Source: Streptococcus cristatus AS 1.3089
GTDB lineage: Bacteria; Bacillota; Bacilli; Lactobacillales; Streptococcaceae
DNA length: 64,000 nt
NCBI RefSeq assembly: GCF_000385925.1
Contig: NC_021175.1
Coordinates: 379,501 to 443,500, forward strand
Direction of reading: 5' to 3'
The notes beneath the pieces were generated by a model. The model was given only the letters and a program-made list of their open reading frames with translations, was not told where the DNA came from and searched no databases. This document shows, one piece after another, positions 18,354 through 26,100 of this stretch. The translations under genes and the position numbers were made by a program. Within the stretch, counting starts at the first letter, position 1. Each line of letters opens with the position of its first letter.

Positions 18354-18841
18354 ATGATAAAGATTTTTGGGAAAGTACGCTATCATTGGCAACCAGAAAT
18401 GTCGGTATTGGTGATTTATTGGTCTTTGTCAGTCATTCCAATTTTTATAGGACTGGCCTTGATGTACGAAAGCTCCAGCGTTCCGACTCTTGTCCTCTTT
18501 TCATTCTTTTTGTTTATGGTCTTACTGGCTATCGGTGTACATAGATATTTCACGATTTATGATGACGGTATTTTGCGTATTATTACGGCAAATCCTTTCA
18601 CACCAATCAAGATTGACATTTCAACGATTGAGAAGCTAGAAGTAACAAAGACGTCTATCACCCTTCATTTTACAGGGAAGAGTCGCAGCAGGACCTTCTG
18701 CATGCGGAAGTGGCCAAAAAATATTTTGTCAATGCCCTAGCTTTAAATGATCATTTTAAAGGCGAGGTTGAATTAGTAGATAATCTGACTCTTCTAGATT
18801 ATTTTGAAGTCTACTATGGTGACCAAGCCAAGAAACATTAA
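18354..18841 (+). pseudogene. ebsA: EbsA-family membrane protein, one frameshift
   Basis: Small membrane protein of the EbsA (DUF) family known from streptococci and enterococci; its function is not established. Two hydrophobic segments lie near residues 18-36 and 45-62, followed by FTIYDDGILRI and MRKWPK. The frame stops at 18738-18740, but with one more A in the A6 run 18716-18721 it continues as KYFVNALALNDHFKGEVEL to TAA at 18839-18841, giving about 162 residues. The end then meets the convergent ferredoxin gene with a few bases of overlap. AGGGGGTGA supplies the ribosome site. It is either a sequencing error or a real frameshift. Confidence 0.78.
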
Positions 18842-19035
18842 TCTTTTAGTAGGGCTCGGGTTGGACAGTTTTTAATAGCTTCGAGGATTTCAGGCTGACT
18901 AGCAACCTCTTTTTCTAAGAGCTGGTCGTCTTGATAAAATTTGACAATGCCATTATCGTGATAATCAAATAGATCTGAGTAGGTCTGGCAGAGTCCGCAA
19001 GCAATGCAACGTTCGGGAATGAGTGTAACTTTCAT
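18838..19035 (-). CDS. fer: Ferredoxin, 4Fe-4S type
   Basis: 65-residue single-cluster ferredoxin. CIACGLCQTY supplies three cluster cysteines and NCPTRAL the fourth, the usual arrangement for one 4Fe-4S cluster in short Firmicute ferredoxins. Start choice: the second ATG (19035) is exactly 6 bases after a TACAAT -10 box with TTGAGT 17 bp upstream, and there is no ribosome site, so a leaderless message beginning at MKVTLIPE is likely; the ATG at 19041 would overlap the -10 region. It carries electrons to unknown partners. Confidence 0.9.
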   Translation of the reverse strand: MKVTLIPERCIACGLCQTYSDLFDYHDNGIVKFYQDDQLLEKEVASQPEILEAIKNCPTRALLKD

Positions 19036-19041
19036 ACTCAT

Positions 19042-19070
19042 ATTGTAATAAGATTTTTAGAAAAACTCAA
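19042..19070 (-). promoter_or_regulatory. Promoter of ferredoxin gene (leaderless type)
   Basis: On the minus strand TTGAGT (19070-19065), a 17-bp spacer and TACAAT (19047-19042). The expected start point is 19035, the first base of the ATG. The -35 overlaps the region just before the ribosome site of the divergent LysM gene. Confidence 0.65.
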
Positions 19071-19080
19071 GGAGGAAGTC

Positions 19081-19539
19081 ATGGAAAAAGAACCATGGGA
19101 AGCAGATGTATATGATAATGGAGCAGAGAAATTGAATCGCAGAAAGAAAAGTCAGGCGAGTCAAGTTGATCGCTGGCTGACAATATTAGCAGCTGTTTTT
19201 CTAGTGATGGTCATTGCTATGGCACTATTTTTCGCTTATCTATCTACTGGTGGAAGTAATAAAAAGACCGTTATGGATGGATTTTATGGCACTTCTAACG
19301 CAGCAGCAACTTCAAGTAGCAGTGCGGAGCAACCAGCTCCATCAGAGCAACCAAGTGAATCAGAAGAAACGCCAACTCAGTCTTCAGAAGGTACTTTGAC
19401 TGTTCAGCCTGGTGAAGGAGAAGCTGCGATTGCGGCGCGTGCAGGTATCTCTATTGCAAAATTAGAGCAGCTAAATCCATCGCACATGTCTACTGGTTCT
19501 TGGTATGCCAACCCAGGTGATATTGTTAAGATTCAGTAG
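19081..19539 (+). CDS. LysM-domain membrane-anchored protein
   Basis: 152-residue protein: a charged cytosolic N-terminus, one membrane segment at about residues 32-53, a Ser/Glu/Pro/Thr-rich outside linker (about 70-102), and a C-terminal LysM-like domain (TLTVQPGEGEAAIAARAGIS...NPGDIVKI) expected to bind peptidoglycan. This gene stands immediately before cmk in many streptococci (SAG1386-type family). AAGGAGGAAGTC gives a strong ribosome site. The function beyond wall association is unknown. Confidence 0.85.
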   Translation: MEKEPWEADVYDNGAEKLNRRKKSQASQVDRWLTILAAVFLVMVIAMALFFAYLSTGGSNKKTVMDGFYGTSNAAATSSSSAEQPAPSEQPSESEETPTQSSEGTLTVQPGEGEAAIAARAGISIAKLEQLNPSHMSTGSWYANPGDIVKIQ

Positions 19540-19548
19540 GAGCGGGTT

Positions 19549-20226
19549 ATGAAACAGATTCAGATTGCGATTGATGGACCTGCTTCAAGTGGAAAATCCA
19601 CTGTTGCAAAGATTATTGCCAAAGATTTTAATTATACCTATTTGGATACGGGTGCCATGTACCGTGCAGCCACTTACCTAGCTTTACAAAATCATTTGAC
19701 TGAAAATGATGTAGATGAGATCGTAGCCTTGCTCGAGACTTATTCGATTAGTTTTGGTCGTTCTGAGAGTGGTGAGCAGTTGGTGTTTGTGGGGGATGTT
19801 GATGTCACCCATCCGATTCGAGAAAATGAAGTGACAAACAATGTCTCTTGGGTTTCTGCTATTCCGCAGGTTCGGGAAAAATTAGTGGCCCTTCAGCAGT
19901 TGATTGCTACACAAGGCGGTATCGTTATGGATGGCCGTGATATTGGAACGGTTGTCTTACCAAATGCGGAACTGAAAATTTTTCTAGTGGCTTCGGTTGA
20001 GGAAAGAGCAGAGCGCCGCTACAAGGAAAATCTTGAAAAAGGGATTCCGGCTGATTTGGAAACGCTCAAAAAGGAAATAGCGGAGCGGGATTACAAGGAT
20101 AGTCATCGCGAAGTATCACCTTTGAAACCAGCGGCTGATGCCATCCATTTTGATACGACAGGTATTGGAATTGCAGAAGTTGTCAAATTTATTGAAGAAA
20201 ATGCAAAAAAAATCATTGACAAATAA
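19549..20226 (+). CDS. cmk: Cytidylate kinase
   Basis: 225-residue (d)CMP kinase that phosphorylates CMP and dCMP to the diphosphates in pyrimidine nucleotide salvage. P-loop [13 protein letters not shown] is at residues 6-18, and [22 protein letters not shown] and REVSPLKPA are conserved family blocks. It starts 9 bases after the LysM gene, with TAGGAG before the ATG. Its last codons contain the -35 box of the infC operon promoter. Confidence 0.96.
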   Translation: MKQIQIAIDGPASSGKSTVAKIIAKDFNYTYLDTGAMYRAATYLALQNHLTENDVDEIVALLETYSISFGRSESGEQLVFVGDVDVTHPIRENEVTNNVSWVSAIPQVREKLVALQQLIATQGGIVMDGRDIGTVVLPNAELKIFLVASVEERAERRYKENLEKGIPADLETLKKEIAERDYKDSHREVSPLKPAADAIHFDTTGIGIAEVVKFIEENAKKIIDK

Positions 20227-20244
20227 AAAGAAACTTGGTATGAT
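20216..20244 (+). promoter_or_regulatory. Promoter of infC-rpmI-rplT
   Basis: Perfect TTGACA (20216-20221), 17-bp spacer, TATGAT (20239-20244). The -35 box lies inside the 3' end of cmk, so the translation operon has its own strong vegetative promoter. Confidence 0.88.
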
Positions 20245-20251
20245 AGTAGAG

Positions 20252-20400
20252 TTGAGAAAAGCAGAAGTGAGAACTTCTCGCCTTGCGACTAACGTTGTCT
20301 GGCTCTACAGGATTCAGTTTCAGTGATGAAATACTATCATGTAGTGCGGGTTTGCGTTAGCAGGTCCGCACTTGTTTTTCTCTAAAAATAAAAAAAGAAG
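20252..20400 (+). promoter_or_regulatory. infC operon leader, probable L20/attenuation element
   Basis: About 150-base untranslated leader with several short inverted repeats (AGAAGTGAGAACTTCT) and ending in a terminator-like hairpin: AGTGCGG at 20343-20349 pairs with CCGCACT at 20366-20372, then TGTTTTT. Position before infC-rpmI-rplT matches the L20-controlled attenuator leaders of Firmicutes. Binding of L20 is inference from location. Confidence 0.65.
20343..20379 (+). terminator. Attenuator hairpin in the infC leader
   Basis: 7-bp GC-rich stem AGTGCGG/CCGCACT with a 16-base loop and a U-rich tail, 30 bases before the infC start. It is placed to stop transcription early. Confidence 0.7.
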
Positions 20401-20409
20401 GTGAAAACC

Positions 20410-20931
20410 ATAGCAAAACAAGACTTATTCATCAATGATGAAATTCGTGTGCGTGAAGTTCGGTTGATCGGTCTTGACGGCGAACAATTAGGTATTAAAC
20501 CGCTTAGCGAAGCGCAATCTCTTGCGGATGAAGCGAATGTCGATTTGGTCCTGATTCAGCCACAAGCTAAACCACCTGTTGCGAAAATTATGGACTATGG
20601 CAAGTTCAAGTTTGAGTATCAGAAAAAGCAGAAAGAACAACGTAAAAAACAAAGCGTTGTCACTGTGAAAGAAGTACGTCTCAGTCCTACCATTGATAAA
20701 GGGGACTTTGATACAAAACTTCGTAACGCACGCAAGTTCCTTGAAAAAGGAAATAAAGTTAAGGTATCCATTCGCTTTAAAGGCCGGATGATTACCCACA
20801 AAGAAATCGGGGCTAAGGTCTTGGCAGACTTTGCTGAAGCAACTCAAGATGTTGCAATCATTGAGCAAAAGCCTAAGATGGATGGACGTCAAATGTTCAT
20901 GCAAATGGCACCGATTAGTGACAAAAAATAA
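20410..20931 (+). CDS. infC: Translation initiation factor IF-3
   Basis: IF-3 binds the 30S subunit, keeps it free of 50S and checks start codons. The N-domain begins [19 protein letters not shown], the linker is Lys-rich ([13 protein letters not shown]), and the C-domain has [15 protein letters not shown]. No ATG stands at the 5' end. AGAAGGTG sits at good spacing before ATA at 20410, giving 173 residues; an in-frame GTG at 20401 is part of that ribosome site and less likely. A non-AUG start codon rejected by IF-3 itself is a known means of infC self-control in other bacteria. Confidence 0.92.
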   Translation: MAKQDLFINDEIRVREVRLIGLDGEQLGIKPLSEAQSLADEANVDLVLIQPQAKPPVAKIMDYGKFKFEYQKKQKEQRKKQSVVTVKEVRLSPTIDKGDFDTKLRNARKFLEKGNKVKVSIRFKGRMITHKEIGAKVLADFAEATQDVAIIEQKPKMDGRQMFMQMAPISDKK

Positions 20932-20963
20932 ACTGTCAGAAAGTTAGAAAAGGAGATTTTATC

Positions 20964-21164
20964 ATGCCAAAACAAAAAACACACCGCGCATCAGCTAAAC
21001 GTTTCAAACGTACAGGTTCTGGTGGCTTGAAGCGTTTCCGTGCTTACACTTCTCACCGTTTCCACGGAAAAACTAAGAAACAACGTCGTCATCTTCGTAA
21101 AGCATCAATGGTTTCTGCAGGAGATTTCAAACGTATCAAAGCAATGCTTACAGGTCTTAAATAA
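20964..21164 (+). CDS. rpmI: 50S ribosomal protein L35
   Basis: 66-residue basic protein starting [20 protein letters not shown], the standard L35 sequence; it sits in the large ribosomal subunit. AAAAGGAG precedes the ATG. It is between infC and rplT as in nearly all Firmicutes, and shares their promoter and leader. Codon use is strongly biased, as expected for ribosomal protein genes. Confidence 0.97.
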   Translation: MPKQKTHRASAKRFKRTGSGGLKRFRAYTSHRFHGKTKKQRRHLRKASMVSAGDFKRIKAMLTGLK

Positions 21165-21210
21165 GAGACTTTGTGACAATTATCTAGGAAATATTTGGAG
21201 GAAATAAAAC

Positions 21211-21570
21211 ATGGCACGTGTTAAAGGTGGCGTTGTATCACGCAAACGTCGTAAACGTATTTTAAAATTAGCTAAAGGTTACTATGGAGCAAAACACATC
21301 TTGTTCCGTACTGCAAAAGAGCAAGTAATGAACTCTTACTACTATGCATACCGTGACCGTCGTCAGAAAAAACGTGACTTCCGCAAATTGTGGATCACTC
21401 GTATCAACGCGGCAGCTCGTTTGAACGGACTTTCATACTCACAATTGATGCATGGTTTGAAATTAGCTGAGATCGAAGTAAACCGTAAAATGTTAGCTGA
21501 CTTGGCTGTTAACGATGCAGCAGCTTTCACAGCTCTTGCAGATGCAGCGAAAGCTAAACTTGCTAAATAA
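21211..21570 (+). CDS. rplT: 50S ribosomal protein L20
   Basis: 119-residue L20, early binder of 23S rRNA in 50S assembly and known repressor of its own operon in Firmicutes and enterobacteria. Conserved blocks are [33 protein letters not shown] and [22 protein letters not shown] gives the ribosome site. The gene ends 7 bases before a terminator and closes the operon. Confidence 0.97.
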   Translation: MARVKGGVVSRKRRKRILKLAKGYYGAKHILFRTAKEQVMNSYYYAYRDRRQKKRDFRKLWITRINAAARLNGLSYSQLMHGLKLAEIEVNRKMLADLAVNDAAAFTALADAAKAKLAK

Positions 21571-21576
21571 GAAGAT

Positions 21577-21607
21577 AAAAAGTTGAAACGATGTTTCAGC
21601 TTTTTTC
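21577..21607 (+). terminator. Terminator after rplT
   Basis: AAAGTTGAAAC pairs with GTTTCAGCTTT (one G-U) around a GAT loop, followed by TTTTTTC. Confidence 0.85.
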
Positions 21608-21615
21608 TTGTTAGG

Positions 21616-21644
21616 GTGACAATCACCAAGTGTTTTAGTATAAT
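21616..21644 (+). promoter_or_regulatory. Promoter of the ComEB-type deaminase gene
   Basis: GTGACA at 21616-21621, 17-bp spacer, TATAAT at 21639-21644, ahead of the ribosome site GAGGAG. Confidence 0.7.
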
Positions 21645-21672
21645 ATAGTGAGAATGGATGGAGGAGTGAATG

Positions 21673-22140
21673 ATGATATCAAATCGGTTAGCTTGGGATG
21701 AATATTTTGCAGCACAGGCTCTTTTGATTGCCAATCGTTCGACCTGCAAACGCGCCAAGGTCGGAGCGGTCTTAGTCAAGGATAATAAGGTCATATCGAC
21801 CGGCTACAATGGCTCTGTTTCAGGAACGGAGCACTGTATTGATCATGAGTGTTTGGTCATTGATGGTCATTGTGTACGGACCTTGCATGCGGAGGTCAAT
21901 GCTATCTTGCAAGGAGCGGAGCGAGGCGTGCCTAAAGGCTTTACGGCTTATGTGACCCATTTTCCCTGTCTCAACTGTACCAAGCAACTGCTTCAGGTCG
22001 GCTGCAAACGCGTAGTCTACATCAACCAATATCGTATAGATGACTATGCCCAGTACCTCTACCAGGAAAAAGAAGTGGAACTGGTTCATTTACCGCTGGA
22101 TGATGTCAAGAAGGCCATCGCTCAGACGGATTTGGTTTAG
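21673..22140 (+). CDS. comEB: dCMP deaminase / ComE operon protein 2
   Basis: 155-residue zinc deaminase of the dCMP deaminase family. The zinc and proton-shuttle sites are visible: TLHAEVNAILQG (His, Glu) and THFPCLNCTKQL (two Cys). DHECLVIDGHCVRT is a further family block. It converts dCMP to dUMP for thymidylate supply. The second ATG (21673) was chosen for its spacing from GAGGAG; the ATG at 21670 is the alternative. It is probably co-transcribed with the TPR gene that follows. Confidence 0.9.
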   Translation: MISNRLAWDEYFAAQALLIANRSTCKRAKVGAVLVKDNKVISTGYNGSVSGTEHCIDHECLVIDGHCVRTLHAEVNAILQGAERGVPKGFTAYVTHFPCLNCTKQLLQVGCKRVVYINQYRIDDYAQYLYQEKEVELVHLPLDDVKKAIAQTDLV

Positions 22141-22173
22141 GCGAGAAGTTCTGGAGGTAAAAGGAGAAAGTAG

Positions 22174-22788
22174 ATGAATGATAAATTGGCAGCCGCTTGG
22201 CAATATTTCTTTGAAGGACAGTTAAACAAGGCCGAAGAACTAGAGCAGCAGCTGGAAAAAGATTCCTTTAGCCGCTGGAATTTACGGGCCTATCTAGCTG
22301 TAGAAAGGCAAGATTATCAGAACGCTTTTGCAAATTTAGAGGCTTATCTGAATCAGGCTCAGAAAGAAAGTGATAGAGAAAATGAGCATATCGCTTATCA
22401 TCAGCTAGGTTATGTTGCTAGATCTGCGGGAGATTTTTGTCAAGCTTTAGAGTGGATTGAAAAAGAAGCTGCTTTCCTAGCGAAGTATTTCCCAGATGAC
22501 CATTATCGTCAATCAGTTAATCTCTATGAGCTAGGCTATCTAAATCTTAAATTAGGCCGATTGACTCAAGCTCAGGATTTTATGCAAAAGTCACATATCT
22601 ATTCTATGGAGTCAGATGATGTGGTAAATCATGCATGTAGTTGCCGAGGCTTGGGTGAAATTGCTCAAGCTTTGGGAAATCTACAAGCAGCAAGAACCAA
22701 CTTTGTGGCTGCTATCAGACTTTTTGACCAAGCTGGTGATGCTATCGGTAAGGCGGAAGTTGAAGAGTTGTTAGCAAGCTGCCCTTAG
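22174..22788 (+). CDS. Tetratricopeptide-repeat protein
   Basis: 204-residue soluble protein made of helix pairs of the TPR type: NAFANLEAYLNQAQ, AYHQLGYVARSAGDFCQALEW, NLYELGYLNLKLGRLTQAQDF and CRGLGEIAQALGNLQAARTNF follow the TPR spacing. The C-terminus (GDAIGKAEVEELL) also fits a repeat. It has no signal peptide or membrane segment. TPR folds bind proteins, but the partner is unknown. A clean terminator follows. Confidence 0.8.
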   Translation: MNDKLAAAWQYFFEGQLNKAEELEQQLEKDSFSRWNLRAYLAVERQDYQNAFANLEAYLNQAQKESDRENEHIAYHQLGYVARSAGDFCQALEWIEKEAAFLAKYFPDDHYRQSVNLYELGYLNLKLGRLTQAQDFMQKSHIYSMESDDVVNHACSCRGLGEIAQALGNLQAARTNFVAAIRLFDQAGDAIGKAEVEELLASCP

Positions 22789-22800
22789 TTTATCATTCAA

Positions 22801-22832
22801 TAAAGCTATAGTTTCTGATTATAGCTTTTTCT
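22801..22832 (+). terminator. Terminator after the TPR gene
   Basis: AAAGCTATA (22802-22810) pairs with TATAGCTTT (22820-22828), followed by a T run. Confidence 0.88.
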
Positions 22833-22842
22833 ATTAAAAAAA

Positions 22843-22872
22843 TTCTGAATTTTTAGGGAAAAGTGGTATAAT
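22843..22872 (+). promoter_or_regulatory. Promoter of metK
   Basis: TTCTGA at 22843-22848, 18-bp spacer, and TGGTATAAT with a perfect extended -10 at 22867-22872. Transcription would begin at the 5' edge of the riboswitch. Confidence 0.75.
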
Positions 22873-22878
22873 GAGAAA

Positions 22879-22956
22879 GTTATATAGTCCCGATAAGGTG
22901 GTAGTTATTTCTATCAGTGCTTTGTAACTCTATAACAATTTATTTAAGGGGGGACA
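22879..22956 (+). promoter_or_regulatory. SAM-III (S-MK box) riboswitch before metK
   Basis: The leader begins GTTATA (22879-22884), which pairs with TATAAC at 22931-22936. The conserved GTCCCGATAAGG follows; its GTCCC (22887-22891) can pair with GGGAC at 22951-22955, part of the ribosome site AAGGGGGGAC. This anti-Shine-Dalgarno layout before metK is the hallmark of SMK boxes in Lactobacillales: bound SAM hides the ribosome site and lowers MetK synthesis. Confidence 0.88.
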
Positions 22957-22961
22957 TTTCT

Positions 22962-24152
22962 ATGTCAGAACGTAAACTTTTCACGTCTGAATCTGTATCG
23001 GAGGGACATCCTGATAAGATTGCAGACCAAATTTCCGATGCTATTTTGGATGCTGTCTTGAGTCAGGATCCAGATGCCCATGTGGCTGCTGAGACAGCAG
23101 TTTATACAGGCTCGGTTCATGTTTTTGGTGAAATTTCGACCACAGCTTATGTAGATATAAACCGTGTGGTTCGTGATACCATTGCAGAGATTGGCTACAC
23201 CAATACAGATTATGGCTTTTCTGCAGAGACAGTTGGCGTCCATCCATCTTTGGTGGAACAGTCACCAGATATTGCTCAAGGGGTCAATGAAGCATTTGAG
23301 GTTCGGGGAAATGCTCAAAAGGATCCGCTGGATTTGATTGGGGCGGGTGACCAAGGCCTTATGTTTGGCTTTGCGGTGGATGAAACGCCAGAGCTCATGC
23401 CATTGCCTATTTCTCTGAGTCACAAGCTGGTGCGTCGTTTGGCAGAACTGCGCAAATCAGGTGAATTGTCTTATCTACGACCAGATGCCAAATCTCAGGT
23501 TACGGTCGAATATGATGAAAATGACCGTCCAGTGCGTGTGGATACAGTAGTTATTTCTACCCAGCATGATCCTGAAGTCAGCAATGAACAGACTCATCAG
23601 GATGTTATCCAAAAGGTCATTGCTCAAGTGATTCCAAGCGAATACTTGGATGGTCAGACCAAAGTCTTTATCAATCCTACTGGCCGCTTTGTTATCGGTG
23701 GTCCACAAGGAGACTCTGGTTTGACAGGGCGTAAGATTATTGTGGATACCTATGGTGGCTATTCTCGCCACGGCGGTGGTGCCTTCTCTGGTAAGGATGC
23801 AACCAAGGTCGATCGCTCTGCCTCTTACGCGGCTCGTTATATCGCTAAAAATATCGTAGCTGCTGGTTTGGCTAAAAAAGTAGAAGTTCAGTTGGCCTAT
23901 GCCATTGGGGTTGCTCATCCAGTTTCCGTTCGCATTGATACTTTTGGAACTGGCTTGGTTTCTGAAAGCAGACTTCAGAACGCTGTCCGTCAGATCTTTG
24001 ATTTGCGTCCGGCAGGTATTATCCAAATGTTGGATTTAAAACGACCGATCTATCGTCAAACGGCTGCTTACGGTCATATGGGTCGAACAGACATCGATCT
24101 TCCTTGGGAACGCACAGACAAGGTAACTGCGCTCCAAGCGGCTTTGCAATAA
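22962..24152 (+). CDS. metK: S-adenosylmethionine synthetase
   Basis: 396-residue MetK makes SAM from methionine and ATP. Conserved motifs are [15 protein letters not shown] at the N-terminus, [12 protein letters not shown], the P-loop-like [16 protein letters not shown], and the C-terminal IDLPWE. The start ATG (22962) follows AAGGGGGGAC; an earlier in-frame codon lies within the riboswitch and was rejected. Expression is expected to fall when SAM is high. Confidence 0.97.
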   Translation: MSERKLFTSESVSEGHPDKIADQISDAILDAVLSQDPDAHVAAETAVYTGSVHVFGEISTTAYVDINRVVRDTIAEIGYTNTDYGFSAETVGVHPSLVEQSPDIAQGVNEAFEVRGNAQKDPLDLIGAGDQGLMFGFAVDETPELMPLPISLSHKLVRRLAELRKSGELSYLRPDAKSQVTVEYDENDRPVRVDTVVISTQHDPEVSNEQTHQDVIQKVIAQVIPSEYLDGQTKVFINPTGRFVIGGPQGDSGLTGRKIIVDTYGGYSRHGGGAFSGKDATKVDRSASYAARYIAKNIVAAGLAKKVEVQLAYAIGVAHPVSVRIDTFGTGLVSESRLQNAVRQIFDLRPAGIIQMLDLKRPIYRQTAAYGHMGRTDIDLPWERTDKVTALQAALQ

Positions 24153-24159
24153 AATAGTA

Positions 24160-24189
24160 GCTCTCGGTTTAAACTGAGGGCTTTTTTGT
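24160..24189 (+). terminator. Terminator after metK
   Basis: AGCTCTCGGTTT pairs with AAACTGAGGGCT (two G-U pairs), followed by TTTTTT. Confidence 0.88.
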
Positions 24190-24255
24190 CTAGGAAAATG
24201 GATAAAACTATGATATAATAAAGAGTAATACTGTGAAAGAGCTAAATTTTAAAAC

Positions 24256-25515
24256 ATGAAAAAAATTGTAATTAATGGTGGTCGCCCTTTAAAAGGAGAG
24301 GTGACTATTAATGGTGCTAAAAATAGTGTTGTGGCCCTTATCCCAGCTATTATTTTAGCTGATAATATTGTTACTTTAGATGGTGTACCGGCGATTTCGG
24401 ATGTGGATAGCCTCATCGAAATCATGGAAATCATGGGAGCGATTGTCAAGCGGTCTGGCGATTGCTTAGAAGTTGATCCTAGAAACATTAAGAATATGCC
24501 GATGCCATCTGGTAAAATCAATAGTTTACGGGCGTCTTACTATTTCTATGGAAGTTTACTAGGGCGTTTTGGAGAAGCGACAGTTGGTCTTCCTGGAGGT
24601 TGTGACCTTGGTCCTCGTCCGATTGATCTCCATCTCAAGGCTTTTGAAGCGATGGGAGCTCATATGACCATGGAAGGCAATTATATGAAATTGTCAACGG
24701 ATGGCAAGCGCTTGGCTGGAGCTAGTATTTACATGGATACCGTTAGTGTCGGTGCCACGATTAATACGATGTTGGCCGCAGTCAAGGCTGAGGGGCGTAC
24801 GGTGATTGAAAATGCGGCACGTGAGCCAGAAATCATCGACGTAGCGACCCTGCTGAACAATATGGGAGCTCATATTCGTGGGGCTGGGACTGACATTATC
24901 ACGATTGAAGGTGTGGACAGCCTTCATGGAACGCGTCATCAGGTTATTCCGGATCGGATTGAAGCTGGGACCTATATTTCTTTGGCAGCAGCAATTGGAC
25001 AAGGTGTCCAGATAAATAATGTTCTTTATGAACATTTGGAAAGTTTCATTGCTAAGTTAGAAGAAATGGGTGTGCGCATGACCATTTCAGAGGATAGCAT
25101 CTTTGTAGAAGGGCAGAAGGATTTAAAGGCTATTAACATCAAGACTTCGCCTTATCCTGGTTTTGCCACTGATTTGCAGCAACCGATCACTCCGCTCTTG
25201 CTGACCGCTCATGGTCATGGAAAAATCGTTGATACCATCTATGAGAAACGGGTCAACCATGTCGCTGAATTGGCAAAAATGGCTGGTAAAATCTCAACCG
25301 CTAGCAATCAAATCGTCTATGAAGGACCAAATCAACTGCAAGGTGCTTCTGTCAAAGCAACGGATTTGCGTGCAGGTGCAGCCTTGGTGATTGCTGGTCT
25401 GATGGCACAAGGCCGAACAGAGATTACCAATATTGAATTTATTTTACGCGGTTATTCCAATATTATTGAAAAATTAAGAAGTCTGGGTGCTGACATCCAG
25501 CTCATCGAAGAATAA
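24256..25515 (+). CDS. murA: UDP-GlcNAc 1-carboxyvinyltransferase
   Basis: 419-residue enzyme that moves enolpyruvate from PEP to UDP-GlcNAc, the first committed step of peptidoglycan synthesis. The active-site Cys is at about residue 116 in [16 protein letters not shown], and [11 protein letters not shown] near residue 21 carries the conserved Lys-Asn. Low-GC Gram-positives usually have two copies; whether this is MurA1 or MurA2/MurZ is not decided here. TGATATAAT at 24212-24220 is a probable promoter. The ribosome site is weak. The stop codon lies in a terminator stem. Confidence 0.95.
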   Translation: MKKIVINGGRPLKGEVTINGAKNSVVALIPAIILADNIVTLDGVPAISDVDSLIEIMEIMGAIVKRSGDCLEVDPRNIKNMPMPSGKINSLRASYYFYGSLLGRFGEATVGLPGGCDLGPRPIDLHLKAFEAMGAHMTMEGNYMKLSTDGKRLAGASIYMDTVSVGATINTMLAAVKAEGRTVIENAAREPEIIDVATLLNNMGAHIRGAGTDIITIEGVDSLHGTRHQVIPDRIEAGTYISLAAAIGQGVQINNVLYEHLESFIAKLEEMGVRMTISEDSIFVEGQKDLKAINIKTSPYPGFATDLQQPITPLLLTAHGHGKIVDTIYEKRVNHVAELAKMAGKISTASNQIVYEGPNQLQGASVKATDLRAGAALVIAGLMAQGRTEITNIEFILRGYSNIIEKLRSLGADIQLIEE

Positions 25516-25536
25516 GCGTTCATCGCTTATTTTTTA
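25511..25536 (+). terminator. Terminator overlapping the murA stop codon
   Basis: AATAAGCG (25511-25518) pairs with CGCTTATT (25524-25531), then TTTTT. The murA TAA is inside the left arm. Confidence 0.85.
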
Positions 25537-25548
25537 TAGAGGAAGCAT

Positions 25549-26100
25549 ATGAATTTGTGGACACAGTTAGCAGCTTTTTCTTTTATTGAAACGGAGCATT
25601 CGTTTTTACGCCCGATTCTTTTTGGAGATGCAAAATCCCTTTATAAAATTGCTTCTAATCCGGATAATACCGAGTTTATTTTTCCGACTGAAAGTAGCTT
25701 ACAGGAAAGTGAATATGTCATCGCCAATTATTTTATGAAAAATCCTTTGGGAATTTGGGCAATTTGTGATAAAGAAACGAATGAAATGATTGGTTCCATT
25801 AAATTTGAGAAAATGGATGAGATAAAAAAAGAAGCGGAGCTAGGATATTTTTTGAGGAAGGACTATTGGGGACAGGGCTTGATGACCGAAGTTGTCCGTG
25901 AATTGGTTTTTCTTTCCTTTACGACATTCGACTTTAAGCGTCTAACCATCATCACGCATGAAGAGAATCTAGCTAGTCAAAAAGTTGCACAAAAAGCTGG
26001 TTTTAAGCTCTTCCGTCAGTTTAAGGGGAGCGATCGCTACACGAGAAGGATGCGAGATTACACCGAATATCGCTACGAAAAAGGAGATTTCAATGAGTAA
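25549..26100 (+). CDS. GNAT-family N-acetyltransferase
   Basis: 183-residue GNAT of the ribosomal-protein alanine acetyltransferase (RimJ/RimL-like) type. Visible blocks are FIETEHSFLRPI, IGSIKFEKM, ELGYFLRKDYWGQGLMTEVV (acetyl-CoA pyrophosphate loop) and NLASQKVAQKAGF (helix 4). It acetylates an amine on an unknown substrate. AGAGGAAGC precedes the ATG. The last 8 bases overlap the start of spxR, so the two are co-translated. Confidence 0.88.
   Translation: MNLWTQLAAFSFIETEHSFLRPILFGDAKSLYKIASNPDNTEFIFPTESSLQESEYVIANYFMKNPLGIWAICDKETNEMIGSIKFEKMDEIKKEAELGYFLRKDYWGQGLMTEVVRELVFLSFTTFDFKRLTIITHEENLASQKVAQKAGFKLFRQFKGSDRYTRRMRDYTEYRYEKGDFNE

Noticed and set aside
22917..22961. Upstream start for metK
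   Set aside because: It lies inside the SAM-III riboswitch; [19 protein letters not shown] is the normal MetK start.
25985..26092. Upstream start for spxR
   Set aside because: These codons overlap the conserved end of the GNAT gene in another frame; the ATG at 26093 has AAGGAG at the right distance.
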